Under the pieces are notes generated by a model, which ran no database searches, was not told where the DNA came from, and was given only the letters and a program-made list of their open reading frames with translations. The translations under genes were made by a program, and so were the position numbers. DNA of 64,000 bases from Romboutsia_C sp015668195 (lineage in GTDB: Bacteria > Bacillota > Clostridia > Peptostreptococcales > Peptostreptococcaceae). How positions within the stretch are numbered: the first letter of the stretch is position 1; the number at the start of each line of letters is the position of its first letter. The stretch lies in assembly GCF_015668195.1 (NCBI RefSeq), contig NZ_JADPFC010000001.1, positions 186,001 through 250,000 of the forward strand, written 5' to 3'. Of this stretch, positions 17,547-26,943 are shown one piece after another.

Positions 17547-17960
17547 ATGAATAATAAAGAATTATTAAAAATAGCAGAAGAAGCGAGAAAACATTCTTAT
17601 TCTCCATATTCAAAGTTTAGAGTTGGAGCAGCTCTTTTAACTAAAGATGGAAAAGTATTTACAGGATGTAATGTAGAGTGTGCATCTTTTGGAGCTACTA
17701 ACTGTGCTGAGAGAACAGCAATATTTAAAGCTATATCAGAAGGATATAGAGATATAGAAGCAATAGCAGTAGCTAGTGACAACTCAGAAAAAAATGAATC
17801 AACATACCCATGTGCAATATGCAGACAGGTTATAATAGAATTTGGATTAGATATAAGAATAATAACAGGCTACTCTGAAGGAACTATAGAGGAAACAACT
17901 ATAAAAGAGTTAGTTCCACACTATTTCTCAGGAATAGACTTTGTAAATAATCATAAATAA
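17547..17960 (+). CDS. cdd: Cytidine deaminase
   Basis: Deaminates cytidine and deoxycytidine to uridine forms in pyrimidine salvage. The 137 residues include the tetrameric-CDA catalytic motif NCAERTA near 54, whose Glu is the proton shuttle and whose Cys binds zinc. The second zinc pair is PCAICRQ near 91. SPYSKFRVGAAL lies near the N-terminus. AGGAGGC precedes the ATG. era follows 28 bases later, as in Bacillus. Confidence 0.96.
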   Translation: MNNKELLKIAEEARKHSYSPYSKFRVGAALLTKDGKVFTGCNVECASFGATNCAERTAIFKAISEGYRDIEAIAVASDNSEKNESTYPCAICRQVIIEFGLDIRIITGYSEGTIEETTIKELVPHYFSGIDFVNNHK

Positions 17961-17988
17961 AACGAAATAAAAGACAGGAGACATATAT

Positions 17989-18879
17989 ATGTTTAAATCA
18001 GGATTTGTTAGCATAGTAGGAAGACCAAATGTTGGTAAATCTACTTTAATGAATAATGTAGTTGGAGAAAAAATAGCTATAATGAGTGATAAACCTCAAA
18101 CTACAAGAAACACAATACAAGCAGTATATACAGATGAAGAAGCTCAAATAGTTTTCTTAGATACGCCAGGTATACATAAACCTAAAAATAAATTAGGAGA
18201 ATTTATGGTTAAATCAGCGACTGATGCATTTAAAAATGTTGATTTAGTACTATTTGTTGTTGATGATTCTAAAAAGATAGGACCTGGAGACAGAAAAATA
18301 ATAGAAGAATTAAGAAATGTAAATAGACCAGTTGTGTTAGTATTAAACAAAATAGATCAATTACAAGAAGATGAACTATTTGAGTTAATGGAAATGTATC
18401 ACAAAGAAAATGTATTTAAAGGAATAGTGCCAATATCAGCACTTAAGGGAAGAAATATAAAAGAACTTATAAAGGTCATAAAAACTTACTTAGAAGAAGG
18501 GCCAAAGTATTTCCCAGATTATATGATAACTGACCAACCAGAAAGAGTACTAGTAGCTGAGCTTATAAGAGAAAAAGTATTACACTATGTTCATGATGAA
18601 GTACCTCATGGAGTTGCAGTTGAAATAGAAAAAATGAAATCAAGAAAAGATAAAGAAATTGTTGATATATCAGCCGTTATCTATTGTGAAAGAGAATCTC
18701 ATAAGGGTATAATAATAGGTAAGAATGGAAGAAAATTAAAAGGTATAGGTAAATCAGCAAGAGAAGATATGGAACTATTATTAGGTTCTAAGGCAAATCT
18801 TCAATTGTGGGTAAAGGTGAAAGAAAACTGGAGAAACTTACAAAATTATGTGAGTAATTTTGGATATACTGATAAATAA
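17989..18879 (+). CDS. era: GTPase Era
   Basis: Ribosome-assembly GTPase that binds the 3' end of 16S rRNA. The 296 residues show G1 GRPNVGKST near 11, G3 DTPGIHKPK, G4 NKID near 119, and a C-terminal KH domain with GIIIGKNGRKLKGIG near 240. Length is normal. AGGAGAC precedes the ATG. mgtE follows within 15 bases, which is not the Bacillus arrangement. Confidence 0.97.
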   Translation: MFKSGFVSIVGRPNVGKSTLMNNVVGEKIAIMSDKPQTTRNTIQAVYTDEEAQIVFLDTPGIHKPKNKLGEFMVKSATDAFKNVDLVLFVVDDSKKIGPGDRKIIEELRNVNRPVVLVLNKIDQLQEDELFELMEMYHKENVFKGIVPISALKGRNIKELIKVIKTYLEEGPKYFPDYMITDQPERVLVAELIREKVLHYVHDEVPHGVAVEIEKMKSRKDKEIVDISAVIYCERESHKGIIIGKNGRKLKGIGKSAREDMELLLGSKANLQLWVKVKENWRNLQNYVSNFGYTDK

Positions 18880-18893
18880 TAAAGGTGGATTAT

Positions 18894-20273
18894 ATGGATA
18901 GGAAACAGGATGCTTCCCAGGATTTGTTGGGCGAAGTCAAGAGTTTAATTGAAAATAATAAAATATTAGAATTAAGAGAATTATTAGAAGAATATCATAC
19001 AATTGATATCTTTGATATTATGGAACATTTAGAGGAAGATATGAAAATAAAGTTATTTGAAGTACTTCCCCTTGATGTAGCAGCATCTATATTAGAAGAA
19101 AGTGATGCTCAGTTTTTCAGTAGTACTTTATCTAAGATAGATATTGATCATAGAAAAAATATCTTAGAACTAATGTCTTTAGATGATATGGCAGATATTT
19201 TAAGTCAGCTTGAAGAAGGCGAGATAGAAAATATAATGGAACTTCTAAGTAAAGAAGATGCAGATGATATAAAAGAACTTTTAATATATGAAGAAGAGTC
19301 TACAGGTGGCATAATGACCACTGGATACATAGAAGTAAATAAAGACATGACTGCTAAAGAAGCAATTGAACATATGAGAAATCATGCTGAGGAAGCAGAG
19401 ACAATATATTATATATATGTAGTTGATAATGCGGAAAAGTTAGTGGGAGTACTATCTCTAAGAGAGTTAATAACAGCTAGGGATTCTAGCATTATAGAAG
19501 ATTTAATGAGTGAAAACATAATATCTGTATATGTAGATGAAGATAGAGAAGAAGCTGTAAGATTGGTATCTAAATACAATCTAATAGCGATACCAGTAAT
19601 AGATAGGCAAAAAAGACTTAAAGGGATAATAACAGTAGATGATATAATAGATGTTATGGAAGAAGAAGCTAGTGAAGATATGTATAAATTCGCAGGTACT
19701 TCTGAACAAGAAAGAGACTTTGTTGAAAAAGTCAATCCAACATCAAGAGAGCAAATAATATCATCAGTTAGAGCGAGAATTCCATGGCTTATAATAACTT
19801 TACTTGGTGGATTATTATCTATGGTGATATTTTCTAATTTAGATTTTATAATGAACCCGACTTATGCATCTTTAGTATTTTTTATACCTGTTGTTATAGG
19901 TATGGGAGGAAATATTGGAACGCAGTCATCGGCACTTGCTGTTATGGCTCTTTCAAATAAAGATTTAGAATTTAAAAATGTTATAAGAGAAGGTATGGTA
20001 GGTCTTATAACAGGAATAATATGTAGTATACTAATAGGTATAGTAATATTTATATTTATGAGAGACATAGATATAGTGTTAGTAGTATCCTTATCTCTAT
20101 TTATAAACATGATAGTTGGAGCTATGATAGGAGCATTTATGCCATTTTTATTCAAAAAAATGGATGTTGACCCATCAATAATATCAGCGCCTATAATAGC
20201 GACACTTCTTGATATAGTAGGAATTGCTATATATTTAATGATAACAACTTTGCTTTTGGCAAAAATTGTTTAA
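18894..20273 (+). CDS. mgtE: Magnesium transporter MgtE
   Basis: Magnesium channel of the inner membrane. The superhelical N domain spans about residues 1-130, two CBS domains span about 135-255, and five transmembrane helices follow with the signature PVVIGMGGNIGTQSS near 335. Mg2+ binding to the N/CBS region gates the pore in this family. The ATG at 18894 behind AAAGGTGG is preferred to the GTG at 18885, which is inside the Shine-Dalgarno sequence. The protein is 459 residues. Confidence 0.94.
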   Translation: MDRKQDASQDLLGEVKSLIENNKILELRELLEEYHTIDIFDIMEHLEEDMKIKLFEVLPLDVAASILEESDAQFFSSTLSKIDIDHRKNILELMSLDDMADILSQLEEGEIENIMELLSKEDADDIKELLIYEEESTGGIMTTGYIEVNKDMTAKEAIEHMRNHAEEAETIYYIYVVDNAEKLVGVLSLRELITARDSSIIEDLMSENIISVYVDEDREEAVRLVSKYNLIAIPVIDRQKRLKGIITVDDIIDVMEEEASEDMYKFAGTSEQERDFVEKVNPTSREQIISSVRARIPWLIITLLGGLLSMVIFSNLDFIMNPTYASLVFFIPVVIGMGGNIGTQSSALAVMALSNKDLEFKNVIREGMVGLITGIICSILIGIVIFIFMRDIDIVLVVSLSLFINMIVGAMIGAFMPFLFKKMDVDPSIISAPIIATLLDIVGIAIYLMITTLLLAKIV

Positions 20274-20291
20274 TAACTTAATGTATGATTT

Positions 20292-20341
20292 ACCCTCTTC
20301 TTACTTAAAATATAAATATAACTGTAAGAAGGGGGTTTTTT
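20292..20341 (+). terminator. Terminator hairpin carrying the yqzL ribosome binding site
   Basis: ACCCTCTTCTTAC pairs with GTAAGAAGGGGGT through one G-U pair, around a loop of about 19 bases, and is followed by T6. The 3' arm AAGAAGGGGG is also the only Shine-Dalgarno-like sequence before the yqzL ATG at 20346. Confidence 0.7.
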
Positions 20342-20345
20342 AAAA

Positions 20346-20501
20346 ATGAACAATTTATGTTGGGAAATTTTTAAAAAGACTGGCAATATAGAAGCCTATT
20401 TATATTTAAAAGATTACAAAACACTAAATGAAGAAGTAGAAACTATGAGGGAGATAGAAACAGACTATGATAGTATTGAACACCCAGGGGATAGTACTTA
20501 A
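20346..20501 (+). CDS. yqzL: YqzL-like small protein
   Basis: A 51-residue frame opening MNNLCWEIFKKTGNIEAYLY. It matches the start and size of YqzL-like proteins (W-x-x-F-x-x-TGNIxxYL) encoded just before recO in many Firmicutes; function unknown. Its 3' end overlaps recO by 35 bases in another frame. The ribosome binding site lies in the 3' arm of the preceding hairpin. Confidence 0.8.
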   Translation: MNNLCWEIFKKTGNIEAYLYLKDYKTLNEEVETMREIETDYDSIEHPGDST

Positions 20502-21240
20502 GGCAATAAGGTATGAAGAAAACGATGTTATATTAACTCTATTTACAAGAAAGCTTGGAAAAGTATCAGCATTAGCAAAAGGAGCTAAAAGAAACAAAAG
20601 TGCTCTACTTTCATCTTCTCAGCTTTTTGCTTATTGTAATTATACATTAAGAAAACAAGGAAGTATGTATAGGGTAAGCCAAAGTGATATTATAAAAAGT
20701 TTTTATGATATATCCTACGATATAGATGCATTTTCTTATGCTACCTATATAACTAAGTTAGTAGAAAATTCAACCCTAGAAAATCAAACTAACAATAGGT
20801 TATTTGTATTACTTGCACAAACTTTATATCTATATACTCAAGCTGATGTAGACAAGAAATTTGTAACACACGCATTTGAATTAAAATTTTTAGATTATAT
20901 AGGTCTTAGGCCAATAATAAACAGGTGCTCAGTATGTGGTACTAGAGATTTAAAATCACCAGTATTTAATGTATACGAAGGTGGAGTGTTGTGTAGTAGT
21001 TGTAGTGAAAATGTACAAGACAACATAGTTATAGATGTAACAACGTTAAAATTAATGGAATATATATTATCAAACGATATATTAAAATGCTCAAAAGCTA
21101 AAGTATCTAAATATATCATATACGAACTAGAAAAAATACTAAAACAATACTTAGCAGTACATGTAGATAATATAAATCAAAAATCTTTATATATGCTAAG
21201 AGATATGAAAAAATCTTCAAAAGAAGATTTAAACAAGTAA
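20467..21240 (+). CDS. recO: DNA repair protein RecO
   Basis: Recombination mediator that loads RecA with RecR and anneals single strands. The 257 residues comprise an N-terminal OB fold (GIVLKAIRYEENDVILTLFT), a helical domain, and a zinc finger with CSVCG near 157 and CSSC near 178. The ATG lies inside yqzL, so translation is probably coupled. Length is normal. Confidence 0.94.
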   Translation: MIVLNTQGIVLKAIRYEENDVILTLFTRKLGKVSALAKGAKRNKSALLSSSQLFAYCNYTLRKQGSMYRVSQSDIIKSFYDISYDIDAFSYATYITKLVENSTLENQTNNRLFVLLAQTLYLYTQADVDKKFVTHAFELKFLDYIGLRPIINRCSVCGTRDLKSPVFNVYEGGVLCSSCSENVQDNIVIDVTTLKLMEYILSNDILKCSKAKVSKYIIYELEKILKQYLAVHVDNINQKSLYMLRDMKKSSKEDLNK

Positions 21241-21268
21241 GTTTAAAATAATTATAAGGGAGTGGATA

Positions 21269-21868
21269 ATGGTGAATGAAAATATTACAATAGAAAAACT
21301 AGATGCTGTTATACAAAGAGTACCAGGTGCTACGTATGAACAAGCTAAAAGTGCATTAACAAAAACTAATGGAGAGGTTATCGAAGCTGTAATATCTCTA
21401 GAAGGACAAATAGGCTTTAGTGGTAAAAGTAAAAAGGTTAAAAAGAATGTAGAACAGGTATTTACAAAAGATAGTGAAGATATGAAAGAACTAAAAAATA
21501 AAGTAAAAGGCTTACTTCAAAAAAGTAGTGTCATAAGAGTTATAGTGGAGAAAAATGGTAAAAATATAATGAATATACCTCTTACGGTAGGAGTAGTAGG
21601 TTTAGCACTTGGTCCATTAGTAACATTAGTTGGACTTTCAGCTGCAGTTATAGGAAAATACAATATAATGATTCAAAATGAACAAGATGGTTCAATAGTT
21701 GATTTAGGTGAATTAAATGAAGAAAAATTAAGTATGTTAAAGCAGATGCTAAGTAATACTGCTAAAGACATAAAAGATACTGTAGTGGAAAATAAAAAAG
21801 ATGATAAAGATATAACAGATGAACTTATAAATGAATATGACAATTCAAATTTAGATGATAATAAATAG
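21269..21868 (+). CDS. DUF4342 domain-containing protein
   Basis: A 199-residue protein. An N-terminal UBA-like helical segment (VPGATYEQAKSALTKTNGEV, about 18-40) is followed by a DUF4342-type region. In that region IRVIVEKNGKNIMNIPLTVG leads into a hydrophobic glycine-rich stretch (about 108-133) that may contact the membrane. The C-terminus is acidic. The function is unknown. AAGGGAGTG precedes the ATG. It sits between recO and glyQ. Confidence 0.85.
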   Translation: MVNENITIEKLDAVIQRVPGATYEQAKSALTKTNGEVIEAVISLEGQIGFSGKSKKVKKNVEQVFTKDSEDMKELKNKVKGLLQKSSVIRVIVEKNGKNIMNIPLTVGVVGLALGPLVTLVGLSAAVIGKYNIMIQNEQDGSIVDLGELNEEKLSMLKQMLSNTAKDIKDTVVENKKDDKDITDELINEYDNSNLDDNK

Positions 21869-21895
21869 AGATAAAATTATGATTTTTCAATAAGA

Positions 21896-21924
21896 TTGAC
21901 AAAAATTCAAGTATTTGTTATTCT
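21896..21924 (+). promoter_or_regulatory. Sigma-A promoter for glyQ-glyS
   Basis: TTGACA (21896-21901) and TATTCT (21919-21924) are separated by exactly 17 bases. The leader to glyQ is about 135 bases and shows no T-box consensus. Confidence 0.75.
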
Positions 21925-21941
21925 AAAAGTTGAAATACACT

Positions 21942-21971
21942 AAAGGCCTTTCGTTAACACGAAAGGCTTTG
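21942..21971 (+). terminator. Hairpin in the glyQ leader
   Basis: AAAGGCCTTTCG pairs with CGAAAGGCTTT with one bulged G. It lies downstream of the predicted glyQ promoter and has a poor T tail. It may therefore act as a leader structure or attenuator rather than a terminator for the DUF4342 gene. Confidence 0.5.
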
Positions 21972-22064
21972 TTAAGCATATAGGAATTTATATTTTAAAA
22001 CTTAAACTAAAAATTATAGTTTTAACAATATACATAAAATTAAAAATTTATAGGAGGTATTCAT

Positions 22065-22940
22065 ATGAATTTCCAAAATATGATACTTACATTGCAAAAT
22101 TATTGGGCAAAGCAAGGTTGTATCATGATGCAACCTTATGATGTTGAAAAAGGTGCAGGTACAATGAACCCTAATACTCTTTTAAGATCATTAGGACCAG
22201 AGCCTTGGAAAGTTTGCTATGTAGAGCCATCAAGAAGACCTGCAGATGGTAGATATGGGGAAAATCCAAATAGACTTTATCAACATCATCAATTCCAGGT
22301 TATATTAAAGCCATCACCAGATAATATACAAGAATTATACTTAAATAGTTTAAAAGAAATAGGTATAGATCCAAATGAACACGATATAAGATTTGTTGAA
22401 GATAACTGGGAATCAACTACAGTTGGAGCTTGGGGACTTGGATGGGAAGTTTGGTTAGACGGTATGGAAATAACTCAGTTTACTTACTTCCAACAAGTTG
22501 GTGGTATAGAATGTGAACTTGAAACTGGAGAAATAACATATGGACTAGAAAGACTTGCTATGTATATACAAGAAGTAGATAGTGTTTATGACTTAATGTG
22601 GAATGACGAGTTAACTTACGGAGATGTGTTTAGACAAGCTGAATATGAAAACTCTGTATATGCATTTGAAGAGTGTGATGCGGATATGTTATTTAATTTA
22701 TTTGATACATATGAGAAAGAGGCTACTAGACTTATAGAAAGAGGACTTGTAATACCAGCATACGATTATGTGTTAAAATGTTCTCATACATTTAATACTT
22801 TAGATGCTAGAGGAGCTGTTGGAGTAAGTCAAAGAGCATCATTTATAGGAAGAGTTAGAACAATGGCTAGAAATGTTTCTTCAGCTTATGTTAAGCAAAG
22901 AGAAGAAATGGGATACCCACTTATAAAGGAGGGAAAATAA
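22065..22940 (+). CDS. glyQ: Glycyl-tRNA synthetase alpha subunit
   Basis: Catalytic subunit of the bacterial alpha2beta2 class II glycyl-tRNA synthetase, 291 residues. It starts NFQNMILTLQNYWAKQGC and contains the highly conserved QPYDVEKGAGTMNP, EPSRRPADGRYGENPNR and ITYGLERLAMY segments. AGGAGGT precedes the ATG. glyS starts one base after its stop. Confidence 0.97.
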   Translation: MNFQNMILTLQNYWAKQGCIMMQPYDVEKGAGTMNPNTLLRSLGPEPWKVCYVEPSRRPADGRYGENPNRLYQHHQFQVILKPSPDNIQELYLNSLKEIGIDPNEHDIRFVEDNWESTTVGAWGLGWEVWLDGMEITQFTYFQQVGGIECELETGEITYGLERLAMYIQEVDSVYDLMWNDELTYGDVFRQAEYENSVYAFEECDADMLFNLFDTYEKEATRLIERGLVIPAYDYVLKCSHTFNTLDARGAVGVSQRASFIGRVRTMARNVSSAYVKQREEMGYPLIKEGK

Positions 22941-22941
22941 T

Positions 22942-25008
22942 ATGAATAACTATCTTTTATTTGAAGTTGGAGTTGAAGAATTACCATCAAGATTTGTAAG
23001 TTCTACATTAGATCAAATTAAAGGTAACTTAACAAAATTATTTAACGAAAATAGAATAAAATTTGATGATATAAAAGCTTATGGAACACCTAGAAGATTA
23101 GCGTTTATAGTTGAAGGTATAAGTGATAAGCAAACTGATTTAGAAGAAGAAGTAAAAGGTCCGTCTAAAAAAATAGCAATAGATGCTGATGGAAACTTTA
23201 CAAAGCCAGCACTTGGATTTATGAAAAGTAAAGGTTTAAAAGAAGAAGACGTAATATTTAAAACTGTTGGAAAAGACGAGTATATATTTGGAACAATAAG
23301 ACAAGCAGGTTGTGAAACTAGTGAAGTCTTAAAAACTATATTACCACAAGCAGTTAAGATGGTAGTATTCCCTAAGGCTATGCGTTGGGGTGGAAAGAAC
23401 ATGAGATTTGCTAGACCTATAAGATGGATGGTTACATTATTAAATGATAAGGTACTAGAAATAGACTTAGAAGGAATAATATCTTCAAATGTAACTAAAG
23501 GACACAGATTCTTAGGACAAAGTGAATTTGAAGTTAACTCTTTAGAAGATTATCTAACTAAATTAGAAGAAAACTTCGTAATACTAGATCAAGATAAGAG
23601 AAAAGCCATTATAAAGGAACAATGTATAAATGTTGCTAACACTTTAGGTGGAGAAATCGAATTTGACGAAGATCTACTAGAAGAAGTAACTCATTTAGTT
23701 GAATATCCAACAGCTTTTTATGGAGAATTTGACAAAGAATACGCTAAACTTCCTAAAGAAGTTGTAACAACTCCAATGCAGCAACATCAAAGATATTTCC
23801 CAGTATTAAAGGATGGTAAATTATTACCAAACTTTATAGCTGTAAGAAATGGTAATGACTATAAAATAGAGAATGTTAAAAAAGGTAACGAAAAAGTTTT
23901 AGAAGCAAGACTTGCAGATGCACTATTCTTCTACAAAGAAGACACTAAAAAAGACTTAGAAAGTTATATAGAAAAATTAAAGAGCGTTGTATTCCAAGCT
24001 AAACTTGGTACAGTTTATGACAAATCTTTAAGAATAGAAAAACTAAGTGTTCAGATACTTGATTTATTAGGATTAAGTCAAGATGAAACTGACACTAAAA
24101 GAGCAGCTAAATTATGTAAGGCTGACTTAGTAACAGGAATGGTATTTGAATTTACTGAACTTCAAGGGATAATGGGAAGAGAGTATGCAAAAGTTGGTGG
24201 AGAAAATGAGGCTGTTAGCGAAGCGATATTTGAACATTATTTACCAAGATTTGCAGGAGATATACTTCCACAAACTAATGCTGGTATAGCTTTATCTATA
24301 GCTGATAAATTAGATTCTATAGCAGGATTTTTTGCAATAGGAATACATCCAACGGGTTCTCAAGATCCATATGCACTTAGACGTCAAGCATTAGGTGTTA
24401 TAAACATACTAATGGACAGAAAGCTAGATATAAGTCTAAAATCGTTAATTGATATATCTTTAGAAAATTACACTAATTTAGAGTTTGACAAAGAAACTGT
24501 AGCTAAAGAAATGATGGAATTCTTCAATGAAAGAATCAAGAACTTATTTAGAGAACTAGGAATAAGATATGATGTTATAGATGCAGTATTAAGTGCAAAT
24601 ATAGACAATGTAAGTGATATGTATATAAGAGCAGAAGAACTTAATAATTGGTTACAAAAAGATGAGTTAGTTGAAATGCTAACAGCATTTAATAGAGTTT
24701 CTACATTAGCTCAAAAAGCTACTTCTAGCGAAGTGAAGGAAGAGTTATTAGTAGAAGATGCTGAAAAAGCTTTATATAATGAATTTAAAAATGTTAAAGA
24801 AAGCGTAAAATCTTTATTAAGTGAGAAGAAATACAGTGAATCATTAGATGCATTTGCATCACTAAGACCATCAATAGATAATATGTTTGATTCTGTCATG
24901 GTAATGGATAAGGATGAAACTATAAAGAATAATAGACTAGGACTTTTAAAACAAATATACGATACAATGTTAAGTATATGTGATTTATCAAAAATAGTTT
25001 ATAAATAA
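22942..25008 (+). CDS. glyS: Glycyl-tRNA synthetase beta subunit
   Basis: tRNA-binding subunit of glycyl-tRNA synthetase, 688 residues. It shows LLFEVGVEELPSRFV at the N-terminus, GTPRRLAF near 50, TTPMQQHQRYFPV near 274, an HD-like region with IGIHPTGSQDPYALRRQALG near 468, and a C-terminal anticodon-binding domain. Length is normal. AAGGAGGG precedes the ATG within glyQ. A hairpin terminator follows. Confidence 0.97.
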   Translation: MNNYLLFEVGVEELPSRFVSSTLDQIKGNLTKLFNENRIKFDDIKAYGTPRRLAFIVEGISDKQTDLEEEVKGPSKKIAIDADGNFTKPALGFMKSKGLKEEDVIFKTVGKDEYIFGTIRQAGCETSEVLKTILPQAVKMVVFPKAMRWGGKNMRFARPIRWMVTLLNDKVLEIDLEGIISSNVTKGHRFLGQSEFEVNSLEDYLTKLEENFVILDQDKRKAIIKEQCINVANTLGGEIEFDEDLLEEVTHLVEYPTAFYGEFDKEYAKLPKEVVTTPMQQHQRYFPVLKDGKLLPNFIAVRNGNDYKIENVKKGNEKVLEARLADALFFYKEDTKKDLESYIEKLKSVVFQAKLGTVYDKSLRIEKLSVQILDLLGLSQDETDTKRAAKLCKADLVTGMVFEFTELQGIMGREYAKVGGENEAVSEAIFEHYLPRFAGDILPQTNAGIALSIADKLDSIAGFFAIGIHPTGSQDPYALRRQALGVINILMDRKLDISLKSLIDISLENYTNLEFDKETVAKEMMEFFNERIKNLFRELGIRYDVIDAVLSANIDNVSDMYIRAEELNNWLQKDELVEMLTAFNRVSTLAQKATSSEVKEELLVEDAEKALYNEFKNVKESVKSLLSEKKYSESLDAFASLRPSIDNMFDSVMVMDKDETIKNNRLGLLKQIYDTMLSICDLSKIVYK

Positions 25009-25052
25009 TATATCGGGGGCTAAGAGGATACTTTTAGTCCCTATATTATTTT
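25005..25052 (+). terminator. Terminator after glyS
   Basis: AATAATATA and TATATTATT, plus inner GGGGG/TCCC and CTAA/TTAG pairings, form an interrupted stem ending in a T-rich tail. Confidence 0.6.
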
Positions 25053-25382
25053 GAAATAACATTTTCCTAAAAAGATTCAAAATAATTTATTTGGAAAAAA
25101 TACAAATAATAAATATTAAAATAATTAAAAAAATATCAATAATATATATTAAAACTATTTAATATATACAATGTTATATTATAATAGATTTAATATAAAC
25201 AATTTAGCTACATTATTTAGTATATAGCCCATTAATATATACCAAATAATAAATAGTATACAATAAATATATATGAAGTATGCGAAATATATAACAAAAA
25301 GATTTGCAATTACATATATATGGGTATATAATATACTATATAAAGAATAAATTAATATAAAGTATAGCACATAAGGAAGAGG
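25009..25382. other. Intergenic region before the CcpN-like gene
   Basis: Very AT-rich. It holds the glyS terminator and an imperfect 14-bp dyad at 25212-25250 (ATTATTTAGTATAT / ATATACCAAATAAT, 11-base centre). No gene or known riboswitch was seen. The dyad may be an operator for the downstream repressor. Confidence 0.5.
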
Positions 25383-26021
25383 GTGACTATTATTCAACTT
25401 AATGATAGACAATTAAAGATAATTGATATAGTAAAAGAGAATGAGCCTATAACAAGTGAAACCATTGCTGCTCATTTAAATGTAACTCGTGCTACACTAA
25501 GATCTGACTTAGCCATATTAACTATGACAGGAATATTAGATGCAAGACCGAAAGTTGGATATTTTTACTCTGGAGTTAGCGAATTTAATTTAATAGGCAA
25601 CAACATAAAAGAAAAAAAAGTAAGAGACATCATGAGTCTACCTGTATTAGTAAAAAAAGATATGAGTATATATGAAGTTATAGTCAATATGTTCTTATCA
25701 GATGTAGGAAGTATATTCATAATAGATAATGACGACATACTATGTGGAGTGGTTTCTAGAAAAGATTTACTAAAAGCTACTATAGGTGCTAGTGATATAA
25801 ATCATATGCCAATAGGTATGATAATGACTAGAATGCCCAACATAGTTACTATAAACCAAGATGAGGATATAGTATTGGCAGCTAAAAAGATAATAGAACA
25901 CGAAGTTGATTCTATTCCTGTTGTTGAACGTGATGAAAATAACAAAAACAACTTAAGGGTAGTAGGAAGGATATCTAAGACTAATATAACAAAGTTTTTC
26001 CTAGAATTAGCTGACAATTAA
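25383..26021 (+). CDS. ccpN: CcpN-like transcriptional repressor with CBS pair
   Basis: A 212-residue regulator. An N-terminal helix-turn-helix (ITSETIAAHLNVTRATLRSDL, about 22-42) is followed by two CBS domains (about 78-205; VRDIMSLPVLVKKDMSIYEV, DSIPVVERD). The architecture matches Bacillus CcpN (YqzB), which represses gluconeogenic genes and senses adenine nucleotides. As in Bacillus it precedes the YqfL-type PPDK regulator; here ppdK itself follows. The start is GTG at 25383 behind AAGGAAGAGG. Confidence 0.88.
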   Translation: MTIIQLNDRQLKIIDIVKENEPITSETIAAHLNVTRATLRSDLAILTMTGILDARPKVGYFYSGVSEFNLIGNNIKEKKVRDIMSLPVLVKKDMSIYEVIVNMFLSDVGSIFIIDNDDILCGVVSRKDLLKATIGASDINHMPIGMIMTRMPNIVTINQDEDIVLAAKKIIEHEVDSIPVVERDENNKNNLRVVGRISKTNITKFFLELADN

Positions 26022-26031
26022 GGAGGAATAA

Positions 26032-26868
26032 ATGAAAAATTTAATTATATATGTTATATCAGATTCAGTAGGTGAGACTGCACAACAAGTAACGAAAGCT
26101 GCTATTTCTCAATTTAAAATTAATGAAGAGTGTGAAATAAGAAGATTCCCATATGTTATGGATGAAAATTTTTTACTAGAAATTCTAGAAGGTGGAAAAA
26201 GTGAGGATGCTATAATAGTATATACGTTAGTAGACGAAAACCTTTTAAATGTTACTAAAAAATTCTGTGAAAAAGAAAATTTAAGTAATATAGATCTAAT
26301 GACACCAATTTTAAAAGAAATAGCAAATAAAACTCAAATGAAGCCTAAAAGAGAACCTGGTATAATCAGAAAGTTAGATGAAAGCTATTTCAAAAGAGTA
26401 GAAGCTATAGAGTTTGCAGTAAAGTATGATGATGGTAAAGACCCAAGAGGTATACTTAAATCAGATATAGTTTTAGTAGGGATATCTAGAACTTCTAAAA
26501 CACCACTTAGTATGTATCTAGCAAACAAAAACATAAAGGTAGCAAATGTACCTTTAGTTCCAGAAATACCTATACCTAAAGAGGTATTTGAAATAGATAC
26601 TAAAAAAATAATAGGACTTACTAACACTCCAGAAAAGCTAAATCAAATAAGAGCTGAAAGACTTAAAGCATTAGGCCTATCAAGTAATGCAAACTATGCT
26701 AACTTAGATAGAATACTACAAGAATTAGACTACTCAGAACAAGTCATGAAAAAAATAGGATGTCCAGTAATAGATGTTTCAAGTAAAGCGATAGAAGAAA
26801 CAGCTGGAATAATTCTTGATATTATCAAAGAAAATGGATTAAACATATACAAAGATAGTGATAGATAG
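26032..26868 (+). CDS. Pyruvate, phosphate dikinase regulatory protein (PSRP/YqfL family)
   Basis: Bifunctional ADP-dependent kinase/Pi-dependent phosphorylase that inactivates and reactivates PPDK at its active-site Thr. The 278 residues begin IYVISDSVGETAQQVTKAA, carry the P-loop-like GISRTSKTPLSMYLAN near 149, and end with GCPVIDVSSKAIEETA. AAGGAGGAA precedes the ATG. The target gene ppdK lies 130 bases downstream. The ADP-dependent PPDK-type role is therefore likelier than PEP synthase regulation. Confidence 0.92.
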   Translation: MKNLIIYVISDSVGETAQQVTKAAISQFKINEECEIRRFPYVMDENFLLEILEGGKSEDAIIVYTLVDENLLNVTKKFCEKENLSNIDLMTPILKEIANKTQMKPKREPGIIRKLDESYFKRVEAIEFAVKYDDGKDPRGILKSDIVLVGISRTSKTPLSMYLANKNIKVANVPLVPEIPIPKEVFEIDTKKIIGLTNTPEKLNQIRAERLKALGLSSNANYANLDRILQELDYSEQVMKKIGCPVIDVSSKAIEETAGIILDIIKENGLNIYKDSDR

Positions 26869-26895
26869 TTAAATCTAAAGAAAAAACCTTAAGAA

Positions 26896-26943
26896 CATCT
26901 TAGTTAGTTTAATATAAAACATTATATTAAACTAACTAAGATG
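26896..26943. repeat. 21-bp perfect inverted repeat in the ppdK leader
   Basis: Arms at 26896-26916 and 26923-26943 are perfect complements around a 6-base loop. Part of the right arm (ATTATATTAAACTAAC) recurs as a direct repeat at about 26955-26970. No T-run follows, so it is more likely an operator or leader structure than a terminator. Confidence 0.7.

Noticed and set aside
21925..22064. Possible T-box leader of glyQ
   Set aside because: The leader is only about 135 bases, and I could not find the T-box consensus or a specifier stem; only a short bulged hairpin is present.
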